Positions 1 to 7,389 of a DNA stretch of 23,064 nucleotides are shown here, in pieces. The position numbers were made by a program, and so were the translations under genes. The DNA lies in contig DATLAJ010000093.1 in assembly GCA_035527515.1 (NCBI GenBank), forward strand, positions 1-23,064. Reading direction: 5' to 3'. The DNA is from a bacterium. GTDB lineage: Bacteria > B130-G9. Position 1 is the first letter of the stretch. Each line of letters begins with the position of its first letter. A model generated the notes under the pieces. The model did no database searches and was not told the DNA's origin. It saw nothing but the letters and a program-made list of their open reading frames with translations.

Positions 1-264
1 TACCCGGACAGGCTCAGCGGCGCACAGCTGCCGCTTACGTTGCGCATCCATCGCGTTGTCGAAGCCTACGTTGCGATGCGGTCTGACCGGCCTTTTAGAC
101 CTGCACTTAACTCCCAGCAAGCACGAAACGAATTGATGGAATACGCGGGCGTTCAGTTTGACTCTGATGTGGTTGAGAGGTTTCTCGCTCTGCTGCAAGA
201 ACAGCCCGCTCTTGATGATCTATGTTCACACAGGTTGTTTAGTAGCAACAGTGCTGAGGAGTAG
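1..264 (+). CDS. HD-GYP domain protein, C-terminal fragment (5' end outside window)
   Basis: The reading frame is open from base 1 and ends at a TAG at 262-264, so only the last 87 residues are present. They begin with YPDRLSG and continue through a VVEAYVAMRSDRPFRPAL segment. In HD-GYP cyclic-di-GMP phosphodiesterases the GYP motif is followed by just such a conserved helix (consensus AxxDAxxSDRPYRPA). The tail with FDSDVVERFLALL is also typical of the family's end. The protein is therefore probably a c-di-GMP phosphodiesterase or an HD-GYP response-regulator output. The metal-binding HD residues lie upstream of the window, so activity cannot be judged. The canonical aspartate of the 'VADAYDAM' helix is replaced by glutamate/valine here (VVEAYVAM). 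An internal TTG at 40 is not a plausible start because homology continues upstream of it. Confidence 0.85.
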   Translation, partial: YPDRLSGAQLPLTLRIHRVVEAYVAMRSDRPFRPALNSQQARNELMEYAGVQFDSDVVERFLALLQEQPALDDLCSHRLFSSNSAEE

Positions 265-323
265 CTGCGTTCCTGGCTCAGCCTTGGCCTGCGCTTGATC
301 CAGACGGATTAGCCTGTCCAAAA

Positions 324-345
324 TGAGAGCTTCGCCTGGCTCTCA
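324..345. repeat. Inverted repeat / hairpin after HD-GYP gene
   Basis: TGAGAGC (324-330) and GCTCTCA (339-345) are perfect 7-bp complements around an 8-base loop. It lies 60 bp after the HD-GYP stop. There is no T-run behind it, so it is at best a weak or factor-assisted terminator, or an mRNA 3' end structure. Confidence 0.35.
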
Positions 346-421
346 AGTCTGCTATATTACGTTGGTCGAGGGAGGCTCAAGTGCGTCGAGACGCGAGGGA
401 TTATATGTTTTTGGGCGTCAA

Positions 422-463
422 CCTCGGGACGAGTTTGAGCAACGAGCCGTGGCGTCGCCGAGG
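422..463 (+). promoter_or_regulatory. Imperfect hairpin in the leader of the ligase gene
   Basis: CCTCGGGACG (422-431) pairs with CGTCGCCGAGG (453-463), giving a 10-bp stem with one bulged base and a 21-base loop. It lies 119 bp before the ligase start and inside the possible small ORF at 405-539. It may be a regulatory leader structure. No known riboswitch consensus was recognised. Confidence 0.25.
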
Positions 464-581
464 GACCGCTCGTAGGCGCTGGCTGAACGGAAAGATCGGT
501 TATATAAGGAGAGTGGGACACTTAGGTCAAACAGTATGAATGAGGTGTTGGATCCCAATTTGACAGGGCTCTTACGAGGCA

Positions 582-3500
582 GTGTTCAGGGCTAGAGCGA
601 ATATCTTTGACCAGGCGACCTGTCGCCTGACAATGCTGATTCTTCTGCTAGGGCCAGTTTTCTTCAGTCTCTGGCCATTCTGGTCGCTTAATTACGGCAA
701 GGAGCTCCTCTTACAGTTCCTCAGCGTCTTGCTCGTGTCTTTTTTTGCGGCTGGCTCAATCACCAGAAGCTCGATGCGCATCGACCTGGCGTCTCTGGGG
801 AAGCCCATTAGACTGCCGCTAGTTCTGGTCCTCATAACCCTGGTGCTGGCTACGGTGCGAGGAGCCGCCCCCGTCGAGGCGAGGAGGACATTCTTCGACA
901 TTGTCTTGGGCATTGCGTTCATGCTTGTGCTGGCCGATTCCTTTAGAAAAGGAACGTTGAGGCCGAGGCAGGTTTTGCTCGTATTTCTGGTTACGGGCGT
1001 CCTGAACGCGGTGATGGTAATCGCTCAGTCGATAGGGTGGGACCCCATCTTCGTGGTCCCGCTCGAGGATGTGGGACAAGTGATGGTCTCCGGACGGCGG
1101 AAGGTGATGGGCTTTCTGGGCAATCCTGTGTTCGTTTCCGAATACATCTCTGCCTTGGTGCCGTTTGCGTTGGCCTTACTGCTCATCGCTAGATCGAAGA
1201 TCAAGAAGATGCTCTTAGGACTTGTGCTGGGCCTCTTCGTCTTGGCGGTCTTGCTGACGATGACTAGGGCACCTGCTATCTCAATAGTCGTAGGGTTTGG
1301 CGTGTTCTTGGCGCTCCTAACGATCATAACGGGCAGGCGCCCCCGCCTTCGGAAAGAGAAGGTAACCGTTCAAATCGTGTTTCTCGTCGTCGCCCTAATG
1401 TATGCTTTGATCCTCACGAACTACGCTGATGTCCTAAACCGCTATTCCGAACAGGGCAGCCTCGAAAGAAGGCTCTCGATATGGTCAAACACAAAAGCCA
1501 TGATCCAGCAATTGCCTATCTTGGGCCACGGCCTGGGTTCCTTCAAGTACCTGTATCTCGACTTTCAGACGCGGGAGAATCTCAAGAAAATACGCGCCGC
1601 ACCCCCTCAAGAAGTTAGGACATCACCACGCGGCGGCCTTGTCCACGCTCATAACGAATACCTACAGATCGCGGCAGAAACCGGCGTCATAGGGGTATTC
1701 TCGTTCGTTTTTCTCGTCGTTTCTGTTTTTGGACTGGGGATCGCCACTTTGAGGAGGGCCTTGATTCGGGGCGTGGACAGCAAGACAAGGGACCAGTGTG
1801 TGCTAGGTGTCGCTGCGCTGACTTCGATAGCGACCATGCTCATTAATGCGCTGACTGCCTTTCCGTTCCATGTCGCCCCTACGGCCACGGTCGGCCTAAC
1901 AGCCACGGCGATGTTGATGGGGCTTTCAATGAAGATGCGAACCTCGGCTTCACTGTCATCAGAACCAGCGCGGCGCCCCTCGGCCTCTGGCCGGGGCTTG
2001 CGAGTTGCCAGGCTAGTCGGAGTCGTTGCTGTTCTTGCCGCCGGGGTCTGGGTCTGCTTGGTGCCGGTGAAGGCTTTTGTCGTAGATTATCATGGTTACG
2101 TCGGGGACAGTCTTAGAAAGGCTGGCGCAACCGAGCGAGCTCTCGGCAGATATATGTTTGCTAGCGGTCTGGACCCTGTTGATGGTCGCCTTCTTTACAA
2201 GATAGGGCTCTGTTTCTCGACTATGGGAAAGTTTGAGCCCGCACAGGTGGCGTATGAGAGGTCTCGCCTCACCTACAACGTCCCTGTTTTATTGGTGTCG
2301 TCTTCGGAAAACAAACTGCGCTTAGGGCATGTGTTTGATGTGATACACGGTTTTGAGAGGGCTTTTGCATATACCAGAATGGATCGTTACCGCCAGCGGA
2401 TTGCTGATATATACTGCGAGCTCGGTAAGGCGTTTACCCGGCAGAGCCGATTTGATATAGCACTGGGATGCCTGGAAGAGGCGCGAAGACTCGCTAAGAC
2501 TGTGCGCGTTCTGAAGCTGACCGCTGATGTTCAGGAGCAACGCGGGACGCAGGCTGAGGCGGCTCGGACGATGACCGAGATTCTCAGGATGGACGAATTT
2601 GAGATCGAGACCGCGTTCAAACTTGCAGAGCATTATGAGAAGGAGAATGACCTTCTAAAGGCCCGCAAGTACCTCAAGATGGTAGCCAAGCTCGATCCTA
2701 ACTTCGGAGGTGTAAAGGACCGTATCTCCTCGCTATCGCTCAACCTTTCGCAGAGGACAGACATGCCGGCCTGGGAGCGCAGCAAGGACCTGTATCTGAT
2801 GGGGAAGCTTTCTCTTCAATTCGGGCAGTATGAGCAGGCATCTGAGATGTTTAAGAGAGTGAAACAGTTAACCACAAAGATGCCGCAGGCTAACTACTTT
2901 CTGGGCAGGTCCCTCGAGAAACGAGGCATGCTTGAACAAGCCCAGAGGGAGTATCGATACGCATTCTCACAGAACCAAAGTGACGCCAGGCCGCTCGTGA
3001 ACTTGTTGGGTATCTTCACCGCTACCAATGACCAGAAAGGCATGCAGTGGGTTTGCCAGCAGGTCGATGCGTTCAAACCACAGTACGAGCTTGAGAAGTC
3101 TCTCGCTCCCCAAGGCGCAGCTTTGGTGATGCCGCGGAACCGCGTGAGTATTGCACACAAGACACTTCGAGGAGTGTCGATAGATGAGCTATCCGTCCGG
3201 TGGGAGGACAGGGCGGCGCTGACAATTGTTTGGGAGACGGCGCCGTTTACCGGCCCTGGTCAGGACACAGTTCGCCTACTGCATGCGGATGGGACCCAGA
3301 TATTGGTTCGTGGGCGCCGGTTTCTTCTGTGCGAAGAAGTGAAGAACCTTATTAGGGGAAGGGAGGCTTTCAGAATGAGCGAGGGCGTGCCGCCACTGGC
3401 GGGGCCGGGTCCCAAACCAAGTCCGTGGCCTGGAGAAGAAACTGTCGCTCTGAGAACAAGCGACCGCATTACAACAGCCGTCAGTTACTCCGAAAGAGTG

Positions 3501-3818
3501 CCCGTTGATCCTCACAAGGGGTATCTGCTGTTTTACAGATTCTGGGCCTCGAAAACCGGTGCGTATGCCGGAAAGGAGTTCTACGATCAGAACGGCCGCA
3601 GGGTCTTTTTTAACAGAAACCGAACAAACGAGCGTGAGTGTGGTTGGGAATACTCCATCGACTACTTCACGCCGCCTGAACAGGCTAGGTACGTGTCTCT
3701 GTTTCTCGTAATGGAGGGCCCCTCGGCAGCCGCATGGTTCGATGAGATACTTCTAACCTCTATCCCCATGATTACCGACACTGGAATGCCCCGGGACACC
3801 TTCAATACCACGCAGTAG
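582..3818 (+). CDS. O-antigen ligase/polymerase-like membrane protein fused to TPR repeats and a C-terminal beta-rich domain
   Basis: Residues 1-450 form a polytopic membrane domain of the O-antigen ligase/Wzy type (Wzy_C family). They include TMTRAP near 226-231 and the characteristic periplasmic-loop motif HAHNEYLQ at 355-362, whose histidine is the family's conserved catalytic position. Such enzymes transfer or polymerise undecaprenyl-linked polysaccharide on the periplasmic side of the inner membrane. A final hydrophobic segment (about 476-500) leads into TPR-like repeats (about 505-870). A beta-rich tail (about 880-1078, rich in Trp/Tyr, ending AAAWFDEILLTS) resembles carbohydrate-binding jelly-roll modules; that is inference. 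The GTG start at 582 has GAGG just upstream; ATG 633 (residue 18) is an alternative. Usual ligases are about 400-450 residues, so this is a large fusion. Its 3' end overlaps the minus-strand flippase gene by 66 bp. Confidence 0.85.
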   Translation: MFRARANIFDQATCRLTMLILLLGPVFFSLWPFWSLNYGKELLLQFLSVLLVSFFAAGSITRSSMRIDLASLGKPIRLPLVLVLITLVLATVRGAAPVEARRTFFDIVLGIAFMLVLADSFRKGTLRPRQVLLVFLVTGVLNAVMVIAQSIGWDPIFVVPLEDVGQVMVSGRRKVMGFLGNPVFVSEYISALVPFALALLLIARSKIKKMLLGLVLGLFVLAVLLTMTRAPAISIVVGFGVFLALLTIITGRRPRLRKEKVTVQIVFLVVALMYALILTNYADVLNRYSEQGSLERRLSIWSNTKAMIQQLPILGHGLGSFKYLYLDFQTRENLKKIRAAPPQEVRTSPRGGLVHAHNEYLQIAAETGVIGVFSFVFLVVSVFGLGIATLRRALIRGVDSKTRDQCVLGVAALTSIATMLINALTAFPFHVAPTATVGLTATAMLMGLSMKMRTSASLSSEPARRPSASGRGLRVARLVGVVAVLAAGVWVCLVPVKAFVVDYHGYVGDSLRKAGATERALGRYMFASGLDPVDGRLLYKIGLCFSTMGKFEPAQVAYERSRLTYNVPVLLVSSSENKLRLGHVFDVIHGFERAFAYTRMDRYRQRIADIYCELGKAFTRQSRFDIALGCLEEARRLAKTVRVLKLTADVQEQRGTQAEAARTMTEILRMDEFEIETAFKLAEHYEKENDLLKARKYLKMVAKLDPNFGGVKDRISSLSLNLSQRTDMPAWERSKDLYLMGKLSLQFGQYEQASEMFKRVKQLTTKMPQANYFLGRSLEKRGMLEQAQREYRYAFSQNQSDARPLVNLLGIFTATNDQKGMQWVCQQVDAFKPQYELEKSLAPQGAALVMPRNRVSIAHKTLRGVSIDELSVRWEDRAALTIVWETAPFTGPGQDTVRLLHADGTQILVRGRRFLLCEEVKNLIRGREAFRMSEGVPPLAGPGPKPSPWPGEETVALRTSDRITTAVSYSERVPVDPHKGYLLFYRFWASKTGAYAGKEFYDQNGRRVFFNRNRTNERECGWEYSIDYFTPPEQARYVSLFLVMEGPSAAAWFDEILLTSIPMITDTGMPRDTFNTTQ

Positions 3819-5240
3819 CGCCAGCTCGCGCAGATTGATCGCCCGCAGTGCAACGATACCGGCCCCGAACATTGCCAACCACACGGCCGCGAAGACAGGC
3901 CGGTTACTCCCCAGGCCTAGCACGAGCGCAATCCCTGCCGCTAACAAAGCCGAGGCGAGGGGCCGCAGCAGGAATGCTCGCAGTTTCCATCCAGAGAGAT
4001 AACGACCCAAAAAATAAACCACCAAACCGAACAAGACAAGTTCTGTAACAACTGTGGACCACGCCGCGCCAAGGTAACCCCACCGGGGGATCGCAACCCA
4101 ATTCAGCGCGATGTTCAGCGCCGCCCCTAGCATAAAGCAGTGTGCAAGCCTCGTTTGCCTACCGATCGTGATCAAGATGGTAGTCAGCACGAAGTTGCAG
4201 AAAATGGGCACCGCTGTCCAAATTAGGATCGAGAGCGCCTCGCTCGATTCTAAGCCGAAGTCCCGACCGAAGAGGGCGACGATTCGGGGCGCTGCAAGTG
4301 CGACCACCACGGAGACGGCGATCCCAAGCGTCAACAGCAAGGCCAACATCTGCTGTCCGGCCCGAACGAGCACTTCTTTAGATTCTTTAGCGAGCCGCGA
4401 GAACACCGGCAAGACGATCAACATCAGGATCGAGGGGATCAGAGCCGTAACCTCGAAGACACGGTAGGCGGCCGAATACCAACCCAGTTCAGTTTCTGAC
4501 CGCATCCACCCCAGCATGACTTGATCTATCTTAAAATAAACGGCCGAGAAGAAGAGTGTGAGAGCCAGCGGAACCGCCTCTTTTAACAGCGATTTGCATA
4601 GAGCAAGCTTGATTCTGAAGACAGGACTGCCGAATCTTCTCCCCACCATCCACAGCGCCACAATGTCCGCGACGCCTGTCGCTACAGCGAAGGCCAGGCC
4701 AATCCCCTCTACGTTCATTCCCACCAGAACGAGAGCTATCCCCAGGAGGACAGCCCCCCCGCGCTGAATCACGTTCGTCACCGCGTCAAGGTCAAGCCTT
4801 TGATCAACGACGAAAAAGGCGTTGAACATCTCCATGAACGACAAGAGAACGCTATAAGCCGCAAAGAGATACGCCTCGGTGTATCCAACACCAGACCCTG
4901 CCCCCGCGCTTGCAGACGAATGTAGCAACCGAATGACAACCCATACTAGCCCGAACGTAACGCCCGACAGGAACGACTTCATAATGATGGACGCGCCGAG
5001 CAGCCGCCGCGCCTCGTTCCGCCTCGTCGCGATCTCCCTCAGCATCAGCGTCGAGAACCCGCAATCAGCAATGATGCCCAGAATACTGGTCAGGACAAGT
5101 AGAAAACTGTAACGGCCGAGGCCCTCCGCGCCCAGCTTCCTGGCCACGAATACCACAAAGCCTAGATTGACGAGCTTCTTGAACGCCTCAGTTCCGGTAC
5201 GAAACGCCACGCTTTTGACGAGACCACCTATCGAGCGCAT
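3753..5240 (-). CDS. Wzx-type polysaccharide flippase (MATE/oligosaccharide exporter superfamily)
   Basis: This 495-residue protein is almost wholly hydrophobic, with about 12-14 predicted membrane segments. Its N-terminus is typical of the Wzx/polysaccharide biosynthesis family, including FVARKLGAEGLGRYSF near residues 31-46, followed by FSTLMLREIA. These proteins move lipid-linked oligosaccharide across the inner membrane. The length fits the family (about 420-500). ATG 5240 has only a weak GAG-type ribosome site. The gene follows the radical SAM gene at 44 bp on the same strand, so the two are probably co-transcribed. The last 21 codons run antisense into the 3' end of the convergent ligase gene. 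A flippase facing a ligase/polymerase-like gene supports a shared surface polysaccharide pathway. Substrate cannot be read from the sequence. Confidence 0.88.
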   Translation of the reverse strand: MRSIGGLVKSVAFRTGTEAFKKLVNLGFVVFVARKLGAEGLGRYSFLLVLTSILGIIADCGFSTLMLREIATRRNEARRLLGASIIMKSFLSGVTFGLVWVVIRLLHSSASAGAGSGVGYTEAYLFAAYSVLLSFMEMFNAFFVVDQRLDLDAVTNVIQRGGAVLLGIALVLVGMNVEGIGLAFAVATGVADIVALWMVGRRFGSPVFRIKLALCKSLLKEAVPLALTLFFSAVYFKIDQVMLGWMRSETELGWYSAAYRVFEVTALIPSILMLIVLPVFSRLAKESKEVLVRAGQQMLALLLTLGIAVSVVVALAAPRIVALFGRDFGLESSEALSILIWTAVPIFCNFVLTTILITIGRQTRLAHCFMLGAALNIALNWVAIPRWGYLGAAWSTVVTELVLFGLVVYFLGRYLSGWKLRAFLLRPLASALLAAGIALVLGLGSNRPVFAAVWLAMFGAGIVALRAINLRELALLRGIEGVPGHSSVGNHGDRG

Positions 5241-5284
5241 TGGCGTCTCAATGTCATCTTGTCGATTTCACAGGCTCCATACAC

Positions 5285-6739
5285 TTAGTCCTTCAAAATC
5301 AGCCTGATGAGCCGACCGAAGTATGGCCTGTTGAACATGTAAAGGGCTGGTCTGCTTATCAGAAAACGCATAAAGAACTTCGGAACAGGCAGGTTAAAGA
5401 GGCTAATGACAAAGTTGAGATAGGTGCGCCGCTTGTGAAACTGCTGCTTGCGATATACCTGCGCCGTCCAATCGGATATGACCCCTTTAGTAAGGGCCAA
5501 ATTGGCCAACTCGGTCCCAGGGAAGAGCGTTAGACTGAAGAACTGTATGTGATACGGTTTCTTAATTCTCAGGAAGAGACGTATCGTGTCAATCACATCC
5601 TCATCAGTTTCCAGAGGATTGTCCAAAATAATGTCGTAACGAGCTTGTATCCTCCCGGCGTATTGGGCAAGTGAGTCGGTCAGCCGAAGAACCTCCCTTT
5701 CCGTAAACGGTCTCTTGTAGAGCTTCCTAATCCGTTCGCTGCCCGTCTGAATCCCGACCTGAACGGCAACCATGCCCGCATCCACCATTAGCTCAAGTTT
5801 TCCGGGGGTTATTCCGAATGGAGTGCCGAGAGATAAGAATGGCAGAGCTACATCTTTCTTGTAGCATCGGCAAAAACTTTCAATCTGGGCCTCGTCAGTG
5901 TCAAAAAAGGAGTCGTCTGCTAGCACAAACATCTGCACGAATGGTAGCTCCTTTTTGACCCAGACTAGCTCCGCAATGAAATTCTCGATAGACCTTCGTC
6001 TCAAGAACCGCTGCCCCTTATAGATCTGACGAACCGAGCGATTGCAGCAGTAGGTGCAGTTGTACCGGCAGCCTCTTGTCATCATAGTGAGGTAGTAAGG
6101 TCTTCTTTGGCTTATTTCTCGCCCCGGAGCGCTTGACATCATTGTCTCCAGGACTTCGAGGTCAACCTGAACCAGATTGCCATTCAAGACAGTGTAGTCA
6201 TCATCGAGGGAGTAATCAGGAAAAGGGATCTCGTCAAGATTCTCGATCAGCGCCCTTAACGGGTTTTGGACGAATTGGCCTGCCTTTTTGCAGCAAACGT
6301 TAGGCAGCTTTGAGGGATCATCGCCACCGGCTAACGCCCTGGCTAAGTCAACGATCGTCCCCTCACATTCGCCAACGCAGACGAAGTCCGCAATATCAGC
6401 GCACTCCCTTGGCATTAGCGTCGCATGGATTCCGCCCAACACCACTGTTACTCCAACCTGATCACGCAAGAACGCCGACAACTGAGCCACACGATCAAAG
6501 TAATTGGTCATGACCGAAATCCCAACGAAGAGCGAATCCTCGCAGATTTCAGCGATCTGCTTTAACAAATGGTCGGGATACAGCGAAAGCCCTGGAGGGA
6601 TATCGCCCAGTTCCTTGTCAACCGACAGGAAGACTTTCCTTGTCTTGAACCCAGCCTCATTGAGGCAGCTCGACAAGATTCTCGGCCCCATCGACGAGAT
6701 GTCCGAATATGGCGATATAATAACTGGGCGATTGCCCAT
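5285..6739 (-). CDS. B12-binding-domain radical SAM protein
   Basis: Residues 1-150 look like the cobalamin-binding Rossmann domain found ahead of class B radical SAM enzymes, with LGGIHATLMPRE at 101-112. The radical SAM core follows: CRYNCTYC at 224-231 supplies the C-x3-C-x2-C ligands for the 4Fe-4S cluster (C224, C228, C231). Later segments such as VGIQTGSERIRKLYKRPFTE match the HemN/BchE-like barrel. As in most of this subgroup I see no DxHxxG cobalamin motif, so B12 would bind base-off/His-off. The ATG is preceded by AAAGAGG six bases upstream (6746-6752 on the plus strand), a strong ribosome site. The substrate is unknown. Linkage to a flippase suggests modification of a lipid or glycan (methylation is common in the class), but that is inference. 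Confidence 0.87.
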   Translation of the reverse strand: MGNRPVIISPYSDISSMGPRILSSCLNEAGFKTRKVFLSVDKELGDIPPGLSLYPDHLLKQIAEICEDSLFVGISVMTNYFDRVAQLSAFLRDQVGVTVVLGGIHATLMPRECADIADFVCVGECEGTIVDLARALAGGDDPSKLPNVCCKKAGQFVQNPLRALIENLDEIPFPDYSLDDDYTVLNGNLVQVDLEVLETMMSSAPGREISQRRPYYLTMMTRGCRYNCTYCCNRSVRQIYKGQRFLRRRSIENFIAELVWVKKELPFVQMFVLADDSFFDTDEAQIESFCRCYKKDVALPFLSLGTPFGITPGKLELMVDAGMVAVQVGIQTGSERIRKLYKRPFTEREVLRLTDSLAQYAGRIQARYDIILDNPLETDEDVIDTIRLFLRIKKPYHIQFFSLTLFPGTELANLALTKGVISDWTAQVYRKQQFHKRRTYLNFVISLFNLPVPKFFMRFLISRPALYMFNRPYFGRLIRLILKD

Positions 6740-6868
6740 AGCAGACCTCTTTCTTTCCCGATTTGGCCACCGAACGAGTCAACAAAGTAAAGCTATCCTG
6801 CCCCTGTGGGCTGGCTAGCTGCCGAAGAATATCACCGCTACGCCTGTGTAAGTCAACCTTGAATGAGC

Positions 6869-6886
6869 GAGGAGTTTTCGTAATCG
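6869..6886 (+). repeat. 18-base dispersed repeat, copy 1
   Basis: GAGGAGTTTTCGTAATCG here is the exact reverse complement of 19012-19029. Both copies lie in non-coding sequence within 40-75 bp of a palindromic repeat unit. Homology stops at both flanks. Confidence 0.7.
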
Positions 6887-6960
6887 GTCGATGTTGGCGC
6901 TTTGATGCTCGCGGGCTGGGGTTGGGCGAGGGGAGCTAGGAGCAGTGTCGTTGGCTAGAT

Positions 6961-7007
6961 ACCCCGCGTTTCACACGGGGCTACTCACATGGCCCCCCTT
7001 CAGGGGA
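6961..7007 (+). repeat. Palindromic intergenic repeat unit, copy A
   Basis: Layout: hairpin CCCCGCGT-TTC-ACACGGGG (6962-6980, one mismatch), linker CTACTCACATGG, then hairpin CCCC-TTCA-GGGG (6995-7006). The same two-hairpin layout with the GCTACTCAC-type linker recurs at 18929-18976 (same strand) and, inverted, at 18826-18870. It looks like a REP/BIME-like dispersed element. Confidence 0.65.
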
Positions 7008-7099
7008 CTCAAGCAATAGCGACCAGAACTCAATCCCACTTCTTCCATGCCCTGAAGCCCACCATATAGCAACACACCCCGTCAACCAGCACACGAAAA

Positions 7100-7138
7100 C
7101 ACGAGAACTCCTGTGAATGAGCTAAGCAAGTTCTCGTG
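7100..7138. repeat. Perfect 10-bp inverted repeat with 19-base loop
   Basis: CACGAGAACT (7100-7109) and AGTTCTCGTG (7129-7138) are exact complements. No T-run follows, so it is not an intrinsic terminator. It could be a regulator binding site, a small RNA hairpin or a remnant of a mobile element end. Confidence 0.5.
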
Positions 7139-7377
7139 GGAACCTTGGTCTGTCCGGAGTGTCCAGCAATGAGGTACAAATGGGACTGGCAGTCCGATGA
7201 GAATACTGACTTGTCGAGGGCACGCAACTGATGTTCAGACATGGCCAGTTATTAGGGCTGCCACATTTTTCGAGGAATAATGTGATCACAGCTGTTGCTT
7301 TTTGTGAATCCGACGTCTAGATATGCGGCGGCGCTTTGGCAAGTGTCCAGAGCCCTAGCGATAAGAAACAAAAACTG

Positions 7378-7383
7378 AAGAGG
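7378..7383 (+). promoter_or_regulatory. Ribosome binding site deciding the pckA start
   Basis: AAGAGG lies six bases before ATG 7390. This favours 7390 over the in-frame TTG at 7336, which has no ribosome site and would add 18 residues without homology. Confidence 0.7.
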
Positions 7384-7389
7384 TGTGGG

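Larger units (their letters stand above)
265..581. other. 317-bp intergenic leader with hairpins and a possible 44-codon small ORF
   Basis: No recognisable gene lies between the HD-GYP stop and the ligase start. Visible structure: a 7-bp hairpin (324-345), a longer imperfect hairpin (422-463) and a short one around 383-394. A small open frame runs from ATG 405 to TGA 537-539 (44 residues, rich in Arg, ending LGQTV). It has GAGGGA a few bases upstream and is in the same frame as the following gene but closed before it. I cannot support it as a real protein. TATATA at 501-506 could be a -10 but no matching -35 is seen. Confidence 0.4.
6740..7389. other. 650-bp divergent intergenic region with dispersed repeats, no recognised gene
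   Basis: It separates the minus-strand radical SAM gene from the plus-strand pckA. It contains an 18-base motif repeated at 19012-19029 (inverted), a palindromic repeat unit (6961-7007), a 10-bp inverted repeat (7100-7138) and a 10-base palindrome TGTGATCACA (7281-7290). A 70-codon minus-strand frame (7030-7242) lacks a ribosome site and resembles nothing known. On the plus strand a short CPECPAM-containing segment near 7150 is interrupted by stops and may be a decayed fragment. Promoter-like TTGCTT-N17-TAGATA (7295-7323) before pckA is weak. Confidence 0.5.

Noticed and set aside
560-590. TTGACA at 560-565 as -35 for the ligase-like gene
   Set aside because: The -10 position would fall at or after the GTG start and contains no TATAAT-like sequence.
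5240-5533. 97-codon plus-strand frame over the radical SAM 3' end
   Set aside because: It is antisense to the conserved radical SAM gene, with no domain and no ribosome site.
7030-7242. 70-codon minus-strand frame, and a short plus-strand CPECPAM segment near 7150
   Set aside because: No ribosome site, no recognisable similarity, and the plus-strand frame is cut by stops on both sides. At most a decayed fragment.
7281-7290. TGTGATCACA as a CRP-like site before pckA
   Set aside because: CRP sites need about six bases between TGTGA and TCACA; here the half-sites abut. It is only a 10-base palindrome.
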